Shown here: one piece after another, positions 21,736-31,963 of the stretch
Layout of the letters: each line of letters starts with the position of its first letter
Position numbering within the stretch: position 1 is the stretch's first letter
Source of the DNA: Emiliania huxleyi CCMP1516
Lineage: Eukaryota > Haptophyta > Isochrysidales > Noelaerhabdaceae
Assembly (NCBI RefSeq): GCF_000372725.1
Contig: NW_005199443.1
Span: forward strand, 1-64,000
Reading direction: 5' to 3'
Length of the DNA: 64,000 nt
Position numbers and translations under genes: made by a program
The notes under the pieces: model-generated
Told to the model about the DNA's origin: nothing
The model's input: the letters and a program-made list of their open reading frames with translations, nothing else
Database searches by the model: none

Positions 21736-22092
21736 ATATGTAGACACGCTGTCGCTTACGCTCGCGCAAGACAGAGCCGGAGCCGTTTTTCTTTTTAACC
21801 AGAGGCATTGGTCGATCTATCTATCGGGAATCCGATGAGCGTGCAGCGCGGCAAGAACAAGCAGGCGGCAGGCGGCATCTTACGCTCGACTAAACCTAAA
21901 AACAGGCGGCATCCTCTTCGGCGAGCGCTCCAAATCTAGACCCTTTCGCCTTTAAGGAGGCTGCTCTCGCTCGTCTCAGGAATGTGGCGGTTGTAAAATT
22001 CTCTTTGTGCGCGTGCAAAATTTTCTTTGTGCGCGTGTCTGTATTCTTTGATTGAGAGCACTTGAGGCGCGCTCCGCTTCACACAAGCGCGC

Positions 22093-24651
22093 ATGAAAAG
22101 CCGTTTCCTGTCCGCCGTGGGCTGCTTAAGCGCGCTGGCATCAGCGACCGGCGGAGCCGTCGTGCACGTCGACGCTCGCAACCCAGCAGAGGCGCTCCGC
22201 TTGCGCTTTGAGGACGGCAGCGGCGTGACCGAGCTGGGCCTGCGGCCGGACGACACGTGGGCTCACCCCGATCTGCAAGTGACCGGTGGAGAAAAGAGCC
22301 GTGGCGTCTTCCGTAGCGATTCCGATGCGGACGGCGCAGTGGCGCACGCTCATCTGCACTGCACCTCTGACTGCTTCATCGATTTCGCGCTCATCTCGAG
22401 GGCCGGCTCGATCCTCCTCGCGCTCAACGGCACGCTTCCCGGCAGGCAAGGCACGCTCCCCTCCCCCGACGCGCACCCCATCCGCCATGGGCGTCGAGCG
22501 CAGCTCCAGCTTCCGGCTCCGCCCTATGTCCGCCTCTCAAACTGCGACTGGGCCGGCGTGAAGACGTTGACTCTCGGCCTGGCCATCGACAAAGGCTTTG
22601 TCGCCGCGGTCGGCGGGACCGACGCGGCGATGACGGAGGCCGCCTCTGCCGTTTCTCGCGCCAACTTCGTCTATGAGGGCCAGCTCGGCGTGCGCCTGCT
22701 CGTGACGCACGTGGTGATCAACAGCGACGATGCGCCTGTGGGTCAGGCACCGGACGTCCCCGGCTCCCGGAATACATGCGAGGAGTACTTTCCGAGGGTG
22801 ATAGAGGGACATGGGCTGACTGTACAGGCCGACGATATTGAGGCAGCGCTCGATCTCTTCTCGTGGTGGGTGGGATGTGGCGGTGGCGGCTGTGACGGCA
22901 TCGCCGGCGCTCCAGTCGAGCCTGCAGAGGGTCCCGCGCTGTGGCACCTCCTCACCGACTGCTTCCCCCCAACCGGCGTGGTTGGCATCGCCGGCCTCAG
23001 GGCTGTGTGCAACACACCAAGGCGCATCGAGTTTAGGGACAGCGGGATCCCGGCCCGACAGCCGGGACAGGCAGACGACGCTTGCGACGTGGTCGTCCAG
23101 TCCACGGGCAACTGCGCGTCAAAGTTTGCGACAGAGTCGTGCGACAGCGAGGACAAGATTTGCACCGCCAATACCGCCGTGTCCTCGTGGTCGCGACGGG
23201 GGAGCTTCTGGCACACCTTCGCGCACGAGATCGGGCACAACCTCGGGGGAGAGCACACGTTTGGGTACGACAGCAATGGCAACTTCTTCGACTACGGAGG
23301 CTCCGCGCCCACTCGCACGCCCCTCGCTCCCACGCTTCTCTCGACAGCTCAAGGGTGCCTCGCGATTGCCTCAAGGGTGGCCCCGTATGATCTCTAGACT
23401 GCCCCGTGACACCCCGCCCACTCCCTCTCGCGCTTAGGGCTAATGTCGTACCCTGCGGAGACGGCCTTCTACGACCAGGGCGACGTGTGCAAGCACCTCA
23501 AGGACACCGTGCTGCCCAGCGGACAGTGCCTGGCTAGCTCGGAGCCGGAGTGTGGCAACGGCAAGGTCGAGGCGGGCGAGGAGTGCGACGACGGCGACGA
23601 CACTGGCGGCGATGGCTGCTCGGCCACCTGCGAGGTCGAGTGCGGCTATCTCTGCGAGGAGAGGCTCACGGCCTCGGGCCTGACGGCGAGCGCATGCACG
23701 CTGGGGTGCGGCAACGGCCAGGTGGACGTCTTATTGCGGGAGGAGTGCGACGCCCCCGGCGAGACGTGCTGCTCGGGCGAGTGCCGACTCGCGGCCGACA
23801 AGAAGTGCTGCGGCGGCGAGTGCTGCGACGACAACGGCCAGTTCAAGACGACGGCCGACTCGTGCGACGGGGGCAGCGGGTATTGCTCCCAGGGCGAGTG
23901 CGTCCCCACTGCTAGTCAAAGCCGATGCGTGCCATACGGGTACATCATCGACGCCGATGCATGCCCGCAGTGGGACGACCAGCCGTGCATTCAACGCTGC
24001 TTCCGACCGGCCACCGGCAATACGCCCGCGCGATGCGACCAGTACCTGTTTCCCGAGCCCAACCTGCACCTCAACTACCTCCCCGACAATACGCCCTGCC
24101 TGCCGACGCAAGACGCGGGCGTGCAGGGCGTCTGCCTCGGCGGGCTCTGTAAGGCGATTCAGCTCGAGTCAAAGTGCAGCACGCCGGCGCCGCCTCCGGG
24201 GCCACCAAACCCGCCTCCCCCGCCCGGGCTGCCGCCGTCCCCGCCGCAATCTCCATCTCCGCTCCCGCCACCCTCGTCGCCGCCGGCCCCTCCCTCCCGC
24301 CCTCCGCCGCCGCCGCCGCCGCCCTTGCCGCCGCCTCCCCCGGCCGCCCCGGAGGGAGAGTTCCCATGGCGGGTGGCCTACGTCGCCGCGGGCTGCCTCA
24401 CGCTCCTCACGCTCCTCATCTGCCTGGCGATGAGCGCCTCCTGGTTCTGCAAGGCGCCCGCGCGAGCGCCCATCGCCGTTCAGGCGGGCGGCGGGCAGCG
24501 CCAGCGGGCGAGCGCGAGGCGATCGAGTGCGGCCGGGCGCTTGTCGGGGCGGCTCTCGCGCTCGTCGCAAGCCATGCCCGCCGAGATGTCGGACGTCCTC
24601 CTCGAGGGGGAGGCGCAGCCTCGCGCGTCGCCGCAGCGGGTGGCCGCCTAG
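22093..24651 (+). CDS. Type-I membrane metzincin protease (ADAM/M11-like)
   Basis: Two exons, 22,093-23,299 and 23,438-24,651. A signal peptide (MKSRFLSAVGCLSALASA) precedes a pro/N-region. The catalytic zinc site is HTFAHEIGHNLGGEHTFG, a full HExxHxxGxxH. Splicing brings the Met-turn directly after it (FDYGG|LMSYP), as required for a metzincin. The intron is GC-AG. After the protease come Cys-rich modules: CGNGKVEAGEECDDGDD, then a disintegrin-like stretch with CCSGECRLAADKKCCGGECC. A Pro/Ser-rich spacer, a transmembrane helix (VAYVAAGCLTLLTLLICLAM) and a basic cytoplasmic tail follow. Role: cell-surface proteolysis such as ectodomain shedding or matrix turnover. It resembles ADAM organisation, and the algal gametolysin (M11) family is an alternative. 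Confidence 0.88.
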
Positions 24652-24659
24652 CGGAGAGC

Positions 24660-25360
24660 ACACAGTTTCGCGCCTCGCGCTAGAGCCTTCAGCCTAGACC
24701 ACTCACTCCGTCTACCGCGTCTGTCTCTCTCTCTGTCCATTATGATTGTTTAAATCTAGAGAGAGGACTCGACTTGCGCTTTGGTGGATTTTTGGGCATT
24801 GGGGAGGCGGGCGCGTCCAGACACCGCTCCAGTCAGTGGGAGACTTTTCGGCGGTCGAAATGCGGCGGGAGGGATGCGTCCTCTTGTGGGACGACCTGTG
24901 GGACGACCTGTGGTAGCGATCGATGCCGTCGCCGGACGCGGCGGCGATCGAGGCACCCGGGCGCCGGCGTGGCGCGGCGGCAGGTGCGAGGCCCCCGGGG
25001 CGTGTGCGCGCGGGGCCCCCACGCACGGCCCGAGGGGCCGAGCGCGACAAAATTAAAAAAAAGAGCTCCACTCGAGAGGGGTCCCGCGCGCGCGCGGCCC
25101 GTGTACACGAGATTACACCAAAACGTTGTTTTCGATACACATACGACGAGCTGGCCGCCTGGCGCGCGTGGCGGACCAAAAGACTGACCAAACGCGACAC
25201 CGCGATGACTGAGGCGCCGTAACTATGGACAGACTGCGATCTACATCACGCCCGCGGTCGGACTCAGCGCCTCGCAGCCTGCTGATCCCTCCCCATCCCC
25301 CCAACGCGTGACTTACGCGCAGGTGCATGACAAGCGACGTGAGCCGATACCTACCCTCGA
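24660..25360. other. No gene recognised
   Basis: Contains a TCTC run (24,725-24,740), a tandem GTGGGACGACCT pair (about 24,885-24,910) and a GC-rich stretch. No supported reading frame. Confidence 0.4.
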
Positions 25361-25361
25361 C

Positions 25362-25841
25362 TCACGCCGCTGAATTTGCCCTCCCTGCTTGCGCGTCGCG
25401 CAGGTGCACCCACTCCTTCTTGAGAGGAGTGCGGACGCGCCGCTCGCCTGCCTCAGTCACACCCTTCCACGTCAGCACGCCCCACGCCTTGCCACGCTGG
25501 AACTGCTCCTCGTCGCCCTTGGTCCACAGCTCGACGCGCGTGATCTGCCAGTGGTGCTCGTTTGGGTCGTAGCCGTTCCTCGTCCACCCCGAACGAAACA
25601 CCTTGGAGCCGACGCCGTACTTTGGCAGCTCGCGCGCAACCTCAAATAGATTTTGCCGCGTCGGCGCAGGCTGCGGAGGTCCGTCTGGCAGGGCGGCACT
25701 GGAGCAGCGGCGACGCAGCAATGGCGCCGCAGCCGCAGCTGGCAAAGCATGCGAGGCCAGCAGCGCCGGCGCTCGCGTGGAGAGCAGTGGCTGGCGCGAA
25801 CGTGTCGCGGCCGTTCGAGCAAGCCGCAGGCAGCCGCGCAT
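25362..25841 (-). CDS. Mitochondrial ribosomal protein mS34-like
   Basis: 159 residues from ATG 25,841 (MRGCLRLARTAATRSRQPLL), a basic, Ser/Ala-rich leader typical of a mitochondrial presequence. The mature part has LFEVARELPKYGVGSKVFRS, HHWQITRVELWTKG, GKAWGVLTWKGVTE and a final PLKKEWVHL. This order (LxEhL..LP..GVG..V.R..W, Y/HW.ITRV, GKAWGVL.W.G, LKK.W) matches the mS34 (MRPS34) small-subunit protein. The upstream in-frame ATG at 25,979 would add 46 residues without transit-peptide character, so I prefer the internal start. No intron. Confidence 0.75.
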   Translation of the reverse strand: MRGCLRLARTAATRSRQPLLSTRAPALLASHALPAAAAAPLLRRRCSSAALPDGPPQPAPTRQNLFEVARELPKYGVGSKVFRSGWTRNGYDPNEHHWQITRVELWTKGDEEQFQRGKAWGVLTWKGVTEAGERRVRTPLKKEWVHLRDAQAGRANSAA

Positions 25842-26062
25842 CAGTTTTTTCGGCTGCCGCGCGTGCACTGCAGGCGAGAATTCCAGAAAAAATGGAAACG
25901 CCCTGCGAGCGGGGCGGGTGCGTGCTGTGCCTCTGTATTCGTGCGTCGCCCATCTTCTCCTACAGATCCCAAACAACAAAACAAATCTCTCTCCAAGTGC
26001 TCCAAGTGCTCTCAGATGCCTGCTCTACATGTGCCAAACAACTCAAACTACCTGAGCTCTAC

Positions 26063-27389
26063 TACCCGTGATTGACGCTATTCTGACTCGCCAAAGAAAT
26101 CTGACTGTCACGCCGAATTTGTAACAAGCGCTGCGCCGGCGCCGCGCCACAGCTTGCCGAGCGCCGGCCACAGGCCTGCCTGCAGCCCAGCCACACCCGC
26201 CGCGGCGGCAGCTAGTCGGTTCGGCCTTGACTCGCGCGCGCCGAGATGGGAGCCCAAGTATGTGAGCGCGCGGCGCGTCGACACGCCTCCGCTTTTGTAA
26301 CAAAGTCTGCTTGGCTTGTGCAGGTGATGCCCAGAGCTGCAGCGGCGACGCCGGCAGCCTCGTCTCGACCTCAGAGGCTGCCGGCGTGACCATAGATCTG
26401 TGCTCTATCCGTCGGTGGTTCACCGTACACGCCTGTGTAGGAGCGGCTCTCGCGTCGCTACGCGCCGCCGAAGGCTGTCTATGAGGGCACACCCGAGGAG
26501 GCGCGGATCTCAACCTGCGTGCGGCGGTGACCAGGTCACAGGCATCGGCTGTGACACTGGAGAGTCGAGCAGCGGCACTGAGGATGCCTTTCAGGTCATT
26601 CCAGCGACCCACGGAGCACGGTCTCAGTGCGCAATCACTCTACTAGATCCCATCCTTGCCGGGCCTCTGCGAATGTAGGTACCGAGTTCATGCGTGCCCA
26701 GTTACAGGCTCATACTGCCTGGTCTCCAGCACCTATGATCACCGTCGTACCAGGCCGCAGTCGACGACTTTTGTGTGCGCTGGCCGCACTCAACCGTTGA
26801 GTCGCGGTGTATCAGCCTGACCACACTCGGGACCGCGTAGGCGATGTGGGCGACTCTGGCCGTCCTGCATATGACCGACCATGACCCAGGAGGAGTCTAC
26901 ACGAGACATGTCGTACCTGGCAGGCGCTCTCGCGGCAGCACTATCGCGTGCGGCCGAGTGCGAGCTTCCGTGCCCGGTGCCAGACGCACTCGGCGCCAGA
27001 CGTCCTCGGGAGCTCGCAGTTTTGCCACGGCAGTTGCGATCCGGGCGATCAGAGAGCGCCGGCAGCTCAGGGGATCTTGTCTGCTCACCTGAGGTCGGGA
27101 GGGTAGCAGCGGCGAGGCCATGCGCCAGCGTGAGCCATCCGTATTAACGGTTGTTATAGATTAGTCAGATTTGCCGTGACCGCGTTCCGAGGTCACGATT
27201 TCGGCGTTCTCGTGTTGACCACTGTGGGCGTGACTGGCACTTCTGGGTCATGTCTCTCGGTGTCCTAGCACCCCCAGGCGATGGGTTTCACGGCCCCGTA
27301 CCGCATGGGGCGCAAGGGCCAAGGCCTCGCGCCGCGCGTGTGGTTCAAACTTTGTTACAACCCAGTCAGAATAGCGTCAATTAGGGGTA
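26063..27389. mobile_element. 1.33-kb element with 26-bp terminal inverted repeats
   Basis: Left end 26,063-26,088 (TACCCGTG then ATTGACGCTATTCTGACT) and right end 27,364-27,389 are inverted copies with two mismatches. A TA flanks CCC...GGG on both sides, compatible with a TA target duplication of Tc1/mariner type, but too short to prove. Just inside both ends, TTTGTAACAA-type motifs occur (about 26,120, and 27,350 inverted). I find no transposase-like frame, so it is a non-autonomous DNA transposon. The interior looks like unique, GC-moderate sequence. Confidence 0.7.
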
Positions 27390-27636
27390 CGTAATTCCTC
27401 TCAAAGGCTCTCACGTGTCAAAAGGACAAACGCAGTGCTAAAGGACGGTAAACAGCTCAGCACACAGCCGTCAGCACAAGAGAGAAGGTGGCTGCCACAC
27501 CAAGAGAGAGTATTATCCTGACGACGTGGTAGTTCAAATCTCTTCGGGGGGAAGAGTTTCATCTTCAACGTACAACGAGCTGGCCCTCGCGGCCAAGTCC
27601 CGCGGGTTCTCGATGGACGTCTTGTCCAGAGAAGGC

Positions 27637-28652
27637 TCAGAGTTCATCCTTCCCGGAGCCCTCTTCGATCCGCGCGCAGATCCCGCATGAGAGCGGGCAC
27701 GTCTTGTGCATAAAGCCCATGTTCTCCTCGCACTCGCTGTCCGCGGCCCATGCCTTGCAGAGCTCGGCGTGATCGATGCAAACGGTCTTGCACAGCCCGC
27801 AAGACGACGGGCATTCGCGTGCCATGTAGTTTGCCTGCGGAGGCGACCGATAGGGGGCGCGGGTGGCGGGCGGAGGGGCGGCGCCCGAGCGAGGCTTCGT
27901 CAGAGGGCCGCGCACATTGCCGTGGCACTCGCCCTTCTCCGCCCAGGCCGCGCACTCGTCGTTCTTGTCCGAGCACCCCAGCTGCTCGTCGCAGACGCCG
28001 CACGACTGGGGGCAGTTGAGGTACCTATTCGCGGCAGTCTCGCGGTTGTCCGTCTCTGCCCGATTAGTGCGGCCCCTGCCGGCGATCAAAGAATTCATGT
28101 AGTTTGGGTTGTCGACGCAGCCGCCGTCCCTGGACCAAGATGGGCAATCGCCGCTGTGGGGAGCGACGGGCGCAGAGTCAATCAGACGGGAGCGGGACGA
28201 GGGCTGTGCGATCCGGCTGGCTCTCACTTGGCGTCTTTGCACGCGCTCTTGCATGTCCCGCACGAAACAGGGCAGTGAACATTCATGTACAACGGGTTCG
28301 CATCGCACTCGCCCAAAGCCGCAAACCCGGCGCACTCCTTCTTGCTGTCGACGCACTCGTGGTGGCAGAGGCCGCACGAGGTCGCGCAGTTGGACATCAT
28401 GTAATCCGCGTTGTTCACGCAGGCGCTCTCGTTGCTGTAAATCGCGAGCGTCCCGTTTTCTCCACGCGCCCAAGCGTCACAGTGCTCGTGCTTGTTTGCG
28501 CAGTCAAAGGTGCACACGTTGCAGGCCAGCGGGCACGTGAACGCCATGAACGCGGTGTTTTTCTCACACTCGCCGTCGGCCGCCCAGTCGCCGCAGCTCT
28601 TCTCCCGATCCGTGCAGATGCCGCCGAGGAGAGAGAGGTGAAGGGCAAACAT
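27637..28652 (-). CDS. Multi-ShKT-domain protein with KDEL ER-retention end
   Basis: Three exons. ATG 28,652 (MFALHLSLLGGIC...) gives a short hydrophobic start, then repeated Cys modules of ShKT type. Examples are CTDREKSCGDWAADGECEKN, CHHECVDSKKECAGFAALGE and CSDKNDECAAWAEKGECHGN, each ending in C-P-x-x-C-G-x-C. Five or six modules are visible after splicing. Introns: KDA|NGDC with GT-AG (28,227 side) and HGN|ANYM with GT-AG. The protein ends EEGSGKDEL, a classical ER-lumen retrieval signal. In algae ShKT modules often accompany prolyl 4-hydroxylases; no catalytic domain is present here. Likely an ER-lumen adaptor or disulfide-rich chaperone-type protein. Only about 90 bp separates it from the divergent CSL4 gene. 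Confidence 0.85.
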
Positions 28653-28741
28653 TTCGAGGAGCTGGCAAGCAAGAGATGCAGCAAGCAGAGATCGCTCGAA
28701 ATCCGGCGGTCACTCTGTCCGCGCATGTTTTTTTTTGGGCG
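28653..28741. promoter_or_regulatory. Short bidirectional promoter region
   Basis: The start codons of the ShKT gene (minus) and the CSL4 gene (plus) are 89 bases apart, so both promoters and 5' leaders must share this segment. It holds a T run (28,727-28,735) but no TATA-like box I can defend. Confidence 0.5.
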
Positions 28742-29365
28742 ATGAGTACGGCGCCGCCCGCGGGCTCGAGGCTCGACGGCACTCTCGCGTGGCCAGGCCT
28801 GCGGCTGGCGGACGCGCCCGACGCCGTCTGCGGCGAAGGCGTGCATCGCTGGGACACCGGACTGCACGCCTCCATTGCCGGCACCGTCTCGCTCGATCGC
28901 AGCTGCGAGCCGCCGCGGCTGTCCGTCTCCGCCCTCACCGCGCCCTCTGAGCCGGCGGCGGCGCCGCCGACGGTGGGTGACATCGTCACGTGCCGCGTGA
29001 TTCGTATAAACCCACGCCTCGCGTCGCTCGAGATCCTCTGCGTCGCGGGCGTGCCGCTGCGCGAGCCGTGTGGAGGGCTGCTGCGGCGCGAGGACGTGCG
29101 CGAGTTTGAGCGCGACGCGGTGCTCATGCGCGACAGCTGCCGGCCGGGCGACATCGTCCAGGCGCGCGTGCTCTCGCTCGGCGACTCGCGCGCCTACTAC
29201 GTGACCACCGCGTCGGAGGAGCTCGGCGTCGTCTTTGCGCGCTCCGCCGAGGACGGCTCGACGCTCCTCCCGCTGGCGTGGGACGAGATGCTCTGCCCAG
29301 CGACGCACGCGCGCGAGGCGAGAAAGGTGGCACGGCCGGCACGGCCGGCCTCCACGGCAGTGTGA
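28742..29365 (+). CDS. CSL4: Exosome complex component CSL4
   Basis: 207 residues from ATG 28,742 (MSTAPPAGSRLDGTLAWPGL), single exon. The N-terminal domain is followed by an S1-type RNA-binding domain (VGDIVTCRVIRINPRLASLE, ILCV, GLLRREDVREFE, CRPGDIVQARVLSLGD). A zinc-ribbon-like end follows (ELGVVFARS, LLPLAWDEMLCPATHAREAR). These match the conserved EXOSC1/CSL4 blocks almost word for word. CSL4 is one of the three cap subunits of the RNA exosome and guides RNA to the nuclease in nucleus and cytoplasm. Several zinc-ribbon cysteines of other eukaryotes are absent (one C in EMLCP), as in animal homologues. Confidence 0.93.
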   Translation: MSTAPPAGSRLDGTLAWPGLRLADAPDAVCGEGVHRWDTGLHASIAGTVSLDRSCEPPRLSVSALTAPSEPAAAPPTVGDIVTCRVIRINPRLASLEILCVAGVPLREPCGGLLRREDVREFERDAVLMRDSCRPGDIVQARVLSLGDSRAYYVTTASEELGVVFARSAEDGSTLLPLAWDEMLCPATHAREARKVARPARPASTAV

Positions 29366-29663
29366 GGTTCCGAGATCGCCAGCGGCCAGGCCCGAGGCGG
29401 CGGCGGCAGGGTCCGTTGGCGTTCTGCAGCGCGCCATTCTGTTTTATTTTATGTGTCGATGCCGGTCAACGCAACACACACTGGGCGGCGGCATCACGGC
29501 CGGCGCCGTTTTCACCCGCGACGCATGGGTACCCTGGGCGGCGGCATCACACGGCAAAAGTGGAAGTGGCGCGTGTGCCGCCAACGGTATAAACAGACGC
29601 GAGTCATGGCCCCTCATGGCGTCATGCGTCGCCTCAGCGGCTATCGGAGCCGCACCCCTTCCC
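29366..29663. other. 3' intergenic stretch with short direct repeat
   Basis: CTGGGCGGCGGCATCAC occurs twice (about 29,487 and 29,536). This is the convergent 3' region between CSL4 and the hibernation factor; no gene seen. Confidence 0.5.
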
Positions 29664-30218
29664 TCACTCCGCGGGCACCTCGCTCTCATCCTCCAGCTCC
29701 TCATCCGAGTCTCCGCCCTCCGCGAGCTCGCCCTTGCTCGCGCGCTTGCGCCCCTCCTTGAGATCAATCCGCTTCTCCTTGTACTTCCGCAGCGACCGCG
29801 TCAGCGTGTCCGCCAGCTCGTCGATCGACGCGTACATGTCCTCTCCCTCTGCCTTTGCGTTGATCACGTGCTTGTCAACACAGTACACCGTCGCCTCCGC
29901 GATGTGCGCCTCCTTACCCTTGTGCTCCGTATCGTGGAGAGCCCTCGACTCGACCTTCAGGTGCAGCATCAGGTCGTCGGTCAGCAGCGCGCCGAACGTC
30001 TCGAGCGGCTTCGCCAGCTTCTTGTCGGCGAACGAGCTGATGCTGTCGGTGATCTCGAAGTTGCCGCTCACCTTGACCGCGTTCGTCTTGACGACATCCA
30101 TGCTGACGCGTCCGCGGTAGACGACATCCATGCTGACGCTTCCGCGGTAGACGCGGGTGGGCGCGAGGAAGCCGAGGGCGGCGGCGGCGATCATATTTGT
30201 GACAGTGGCGGCGATCAT
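29664..30218 (-). CDS. Ribosome hibernation factor (HPF/PSRP1, short form)
   Basis: 184 residues from ATG 30,218 (a second ATG at 30,194). The core VKVSGNFEITDSISSFADKK, FGALLTDDLMLHLKVES, AHIAEATVYCVDKHVINAK and EGEDMYASIDELADTLTRSL is the S30AE/HPF fold that binds the 30S decoding region and inactivates idle ribosomes. The C-terminal dimerisation domain of long HPF/PSRP1 is missing; instead there is an acidic tail (GGDSDEELEDESEVPAE). The N-terminal 35 residues (MIAATVTNMIAAAALGFLAP) look like an organelle leader, so a plastid (or mitochondrial) site is likely. A 30-bp tandem duplication (30,089-30,150) repeats VYRGxVSMDVV at the leader/mature border. Confidence 0.88.
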   Translation of the reverse strand: MIAATVTNMIAAAALGFLAPTRVYRGSVSMDVVYRGRVSMDVVKTNAVKVSGNFEITDSISSFADKKLAKPLETFGALLTDDLMLHLKVESRALHDTEHKGKEAHIAEATVYCVDKHVINAKAEGEDMYASIDELADTLTRSLRKYKEKRIDLKEGRKRASKGELAEGGDSDEELEDESEVPAE

Positions 30219-30267
30219 CGCCGCACTCAAGCGTCAAGGTTGGGCACTGATGGCTCTCAGAAAAAAT

Positions 30268-30341
30268 ATTGGAAGGCTCCGACTCTCGTCTTTTAGTTGC
30301 CTATTGACCGCGAGGTGGCATGAAGGTCGCAGCGAGAATCT
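30268..30341 (+). mobile_element. Truncated copy of a nested repeat (B + A junction)
   Basis: Positions 30,268-30,306 match the host repeat 'B' (GGAAGGCTCCGACTCTCGTC then TTTTAGTTGCCTATTG) and 30,307-30,341 the start of LINE-like copy 'A' exactly as at 31,940-32,015. Since the B/A junction arose by insertion, this copy must derive from the already nested unit. It breaks off at GAGAATCT. Confidence 0.75.
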
Positions 30342-30597
30342 AAATTTCTTCCAAACCTCTTTTCTGGTACACCACGGAGGGTGAACCTACTTTTGGAGAA
30401 GGTAGGGATTGAGAGCAGTCTCGCTCTCAATCCTAGAAGTCGAAGGATTGTGAGCAGCACTCCTCGCAATCGGTAGCATCTCAGGTCGACAGAACGCGCG
30501 CACAGATCACACGCCTTTTGTCCACCCGACGACACACCTTCGCCTCGCACGCCGCTCTAATGCGAGTGCGGTAGTAGGAGGGTATGACTCTGACCTG

Positions 30598-30704
30598 TTC
30601 CGACCCTGATCCGACCTCTCTCGAACACCGACCTGATCCGACCGTGTTCACTTCGAACACGGTCGGATCAGGGTCGGACCAGAGTCGGAACAAGGTCGGG
30701 AAAA
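30598..30704. repeat. Nested foldback with 18-bp perfect stem
   Basis: CCTGATCCGACCGTGTTC at 30,632-30,649 pairs perfectly with 30,655-30,672 around a 5-base loop. Outside it GTTCCGACCCTGATCCGACC (from about 30,597) pairs with 30,675-30,696 at about 18 of 20 positions. The unit is built from CCTGATCCGACC repeats. It sits about 60 bp past the stop of the minus-strand gene ending at 30,761. Confidence 0.8.
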
Positions 30705-30760
30705 TCCCTCCCTCCCGCCGCCGCTGTGGCAGTCACCCTCCTACTCCCCTCCACGCCGCG

Positions 30761-31804
30761 CTAAGCCTTGGCCGCGGCCGGCGCGGGCTTGGCCGCGGCC
30801 GGCGCGGGCTTCTTGGCGGCGCGCGCCTCCGCGAGCGCCTCCTCCGCCTTCTTGAGGCGGCTCTCGAGGTCGGCCAGCTTCCGCTTGCCCGCCGCCTCGT
30901 CCGGCGCGGCCGGCAGCACCATCTGGAACTCCAGGTTGTCGATGTCCCCGAGCGTGGTCGCCTCATCGAAGGTGCCGGTCTCCGTCTCGCGCCGGAGGAA
31001 GTAGTTGACCTCGTGGGAGAAGCCCGGGATCTTCTTGACGACCTGGTCCATGATCTGTAGCAGTCGTGGGAGGTAATGAGTGGGAGGTCCGCCGATGGCT
31101 GCCAGTAGCGGGTGTTGGGGGGGAGAGATCCGGCCAGGGGCGGGAGCTGTGTCGCGCGCACCTTGGCGAGGTCGTTGGGGTGGACGATGTACCCCCTGAT
31201 CTGGTACTGCACGTTCGACCAGCCCGGAGCGCGCTTATAGTTCTTGTTGGGCCGCTCCGTCTCCTGCTTGTCCGTCCACGTCTGGCCCTGAAAGTCGAGA
31301 ATCCGCTTCCGCGTCACATGCTGCGGCAGGTACGTGTTGATGCACCCCCACGTGTCGGCCATCTCGAACATGCGGCCTGGAGCGCGTCCTACTCCGACGG
31401 GAACTGGGGATTAGGACGGGCCCAGATGGGGAAGGGGAGGGGGGGAGGCTCACACCCGCAGCTCCTTGTCGTAGCCCATGTCGACGAGGGCGACGCCGGT
31501 CAGCATGACGGTCACGCTCACTTGGACCTGAAGGAGGCGCGACGCGGGGCCAGGAAGGTGAGAGAGGGCGGCCGTGTAGCGGGAGCGCACCTCCTCGACG
31601 ATCGTCTCGCCGAACTTGGAGTCGTTGACCTTCTTGGACGCCTTGCTGCCCGGCGTCTGCTTGCCGCCCGGCGTCTCCACCATTTCGCCCTGTGTGGACA
31701 GAGGTGCGTGCGGCGATTCAGGAGTGCCTGGGACGGAGGTGCAGTATGGGGGCTGCAGGGCTGCTCACGAAGTGCGCGCGTCCCTTCTGCGGGGTGCTTG
31801 CCAT
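30761..31804 (-). CDS. Unknown protein, multi-exon, basic Ala-rich C-terminus
   Basis: Start MASTPQKGRAHF at 31,804, GT donor; exon 2 GEMVETPGGKQTPGSKASKK...VEE (31,688 side); exon 3 VQVSVTVMLTGVALVDMGYD (about 31,530); exon 4 RMFEMADTWGCINTYLPQHV ... YIVHPNDLAK; exon 5 MDQVVKKIPGFSHEVNYFLR to the stop at 30,761. The C-terminus is a coiled coil (ADLESRLKKAEEALAEARAA) and then PAPAAAK repeats. The joins I could phase are GT-AG. The sequence is conserved-looking and continuous, but I recognise no family. Ordinary soluble composition with a basic N-terminus suggests a cytosolic or cytoskeletal protein. Confidence 0.75.
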
Positions 31805-31963
31805 GGTGCTGCGGTGCCGAGCGGGGAGAGCGGAGGGTCCGTGCGGCTAGATTGGAATCGAGTTGAGACCGGCGGGCGGGGACACGAATGGGGGCCCTGG
31901 TCGTTTCCGCAGGCGAAAGGACAAGACGTGCTTTTAAAATATTGGAAGGCTCCGACTCTCGTC

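Noticed and set aside
26043-27147. Open frames inside the 1.33-kb element as a transposase
   Set aside because: Short, overlapping and without a DDE-type spacing or helix-turn-helix I could defend.
27440-27560. tRNA-like words (CAGCTCAG, AGTTCAAATCT)
   Set aside because: Spacing between A-box and B-box words is too long and no acceptor, anticodon or T stem can be formed.
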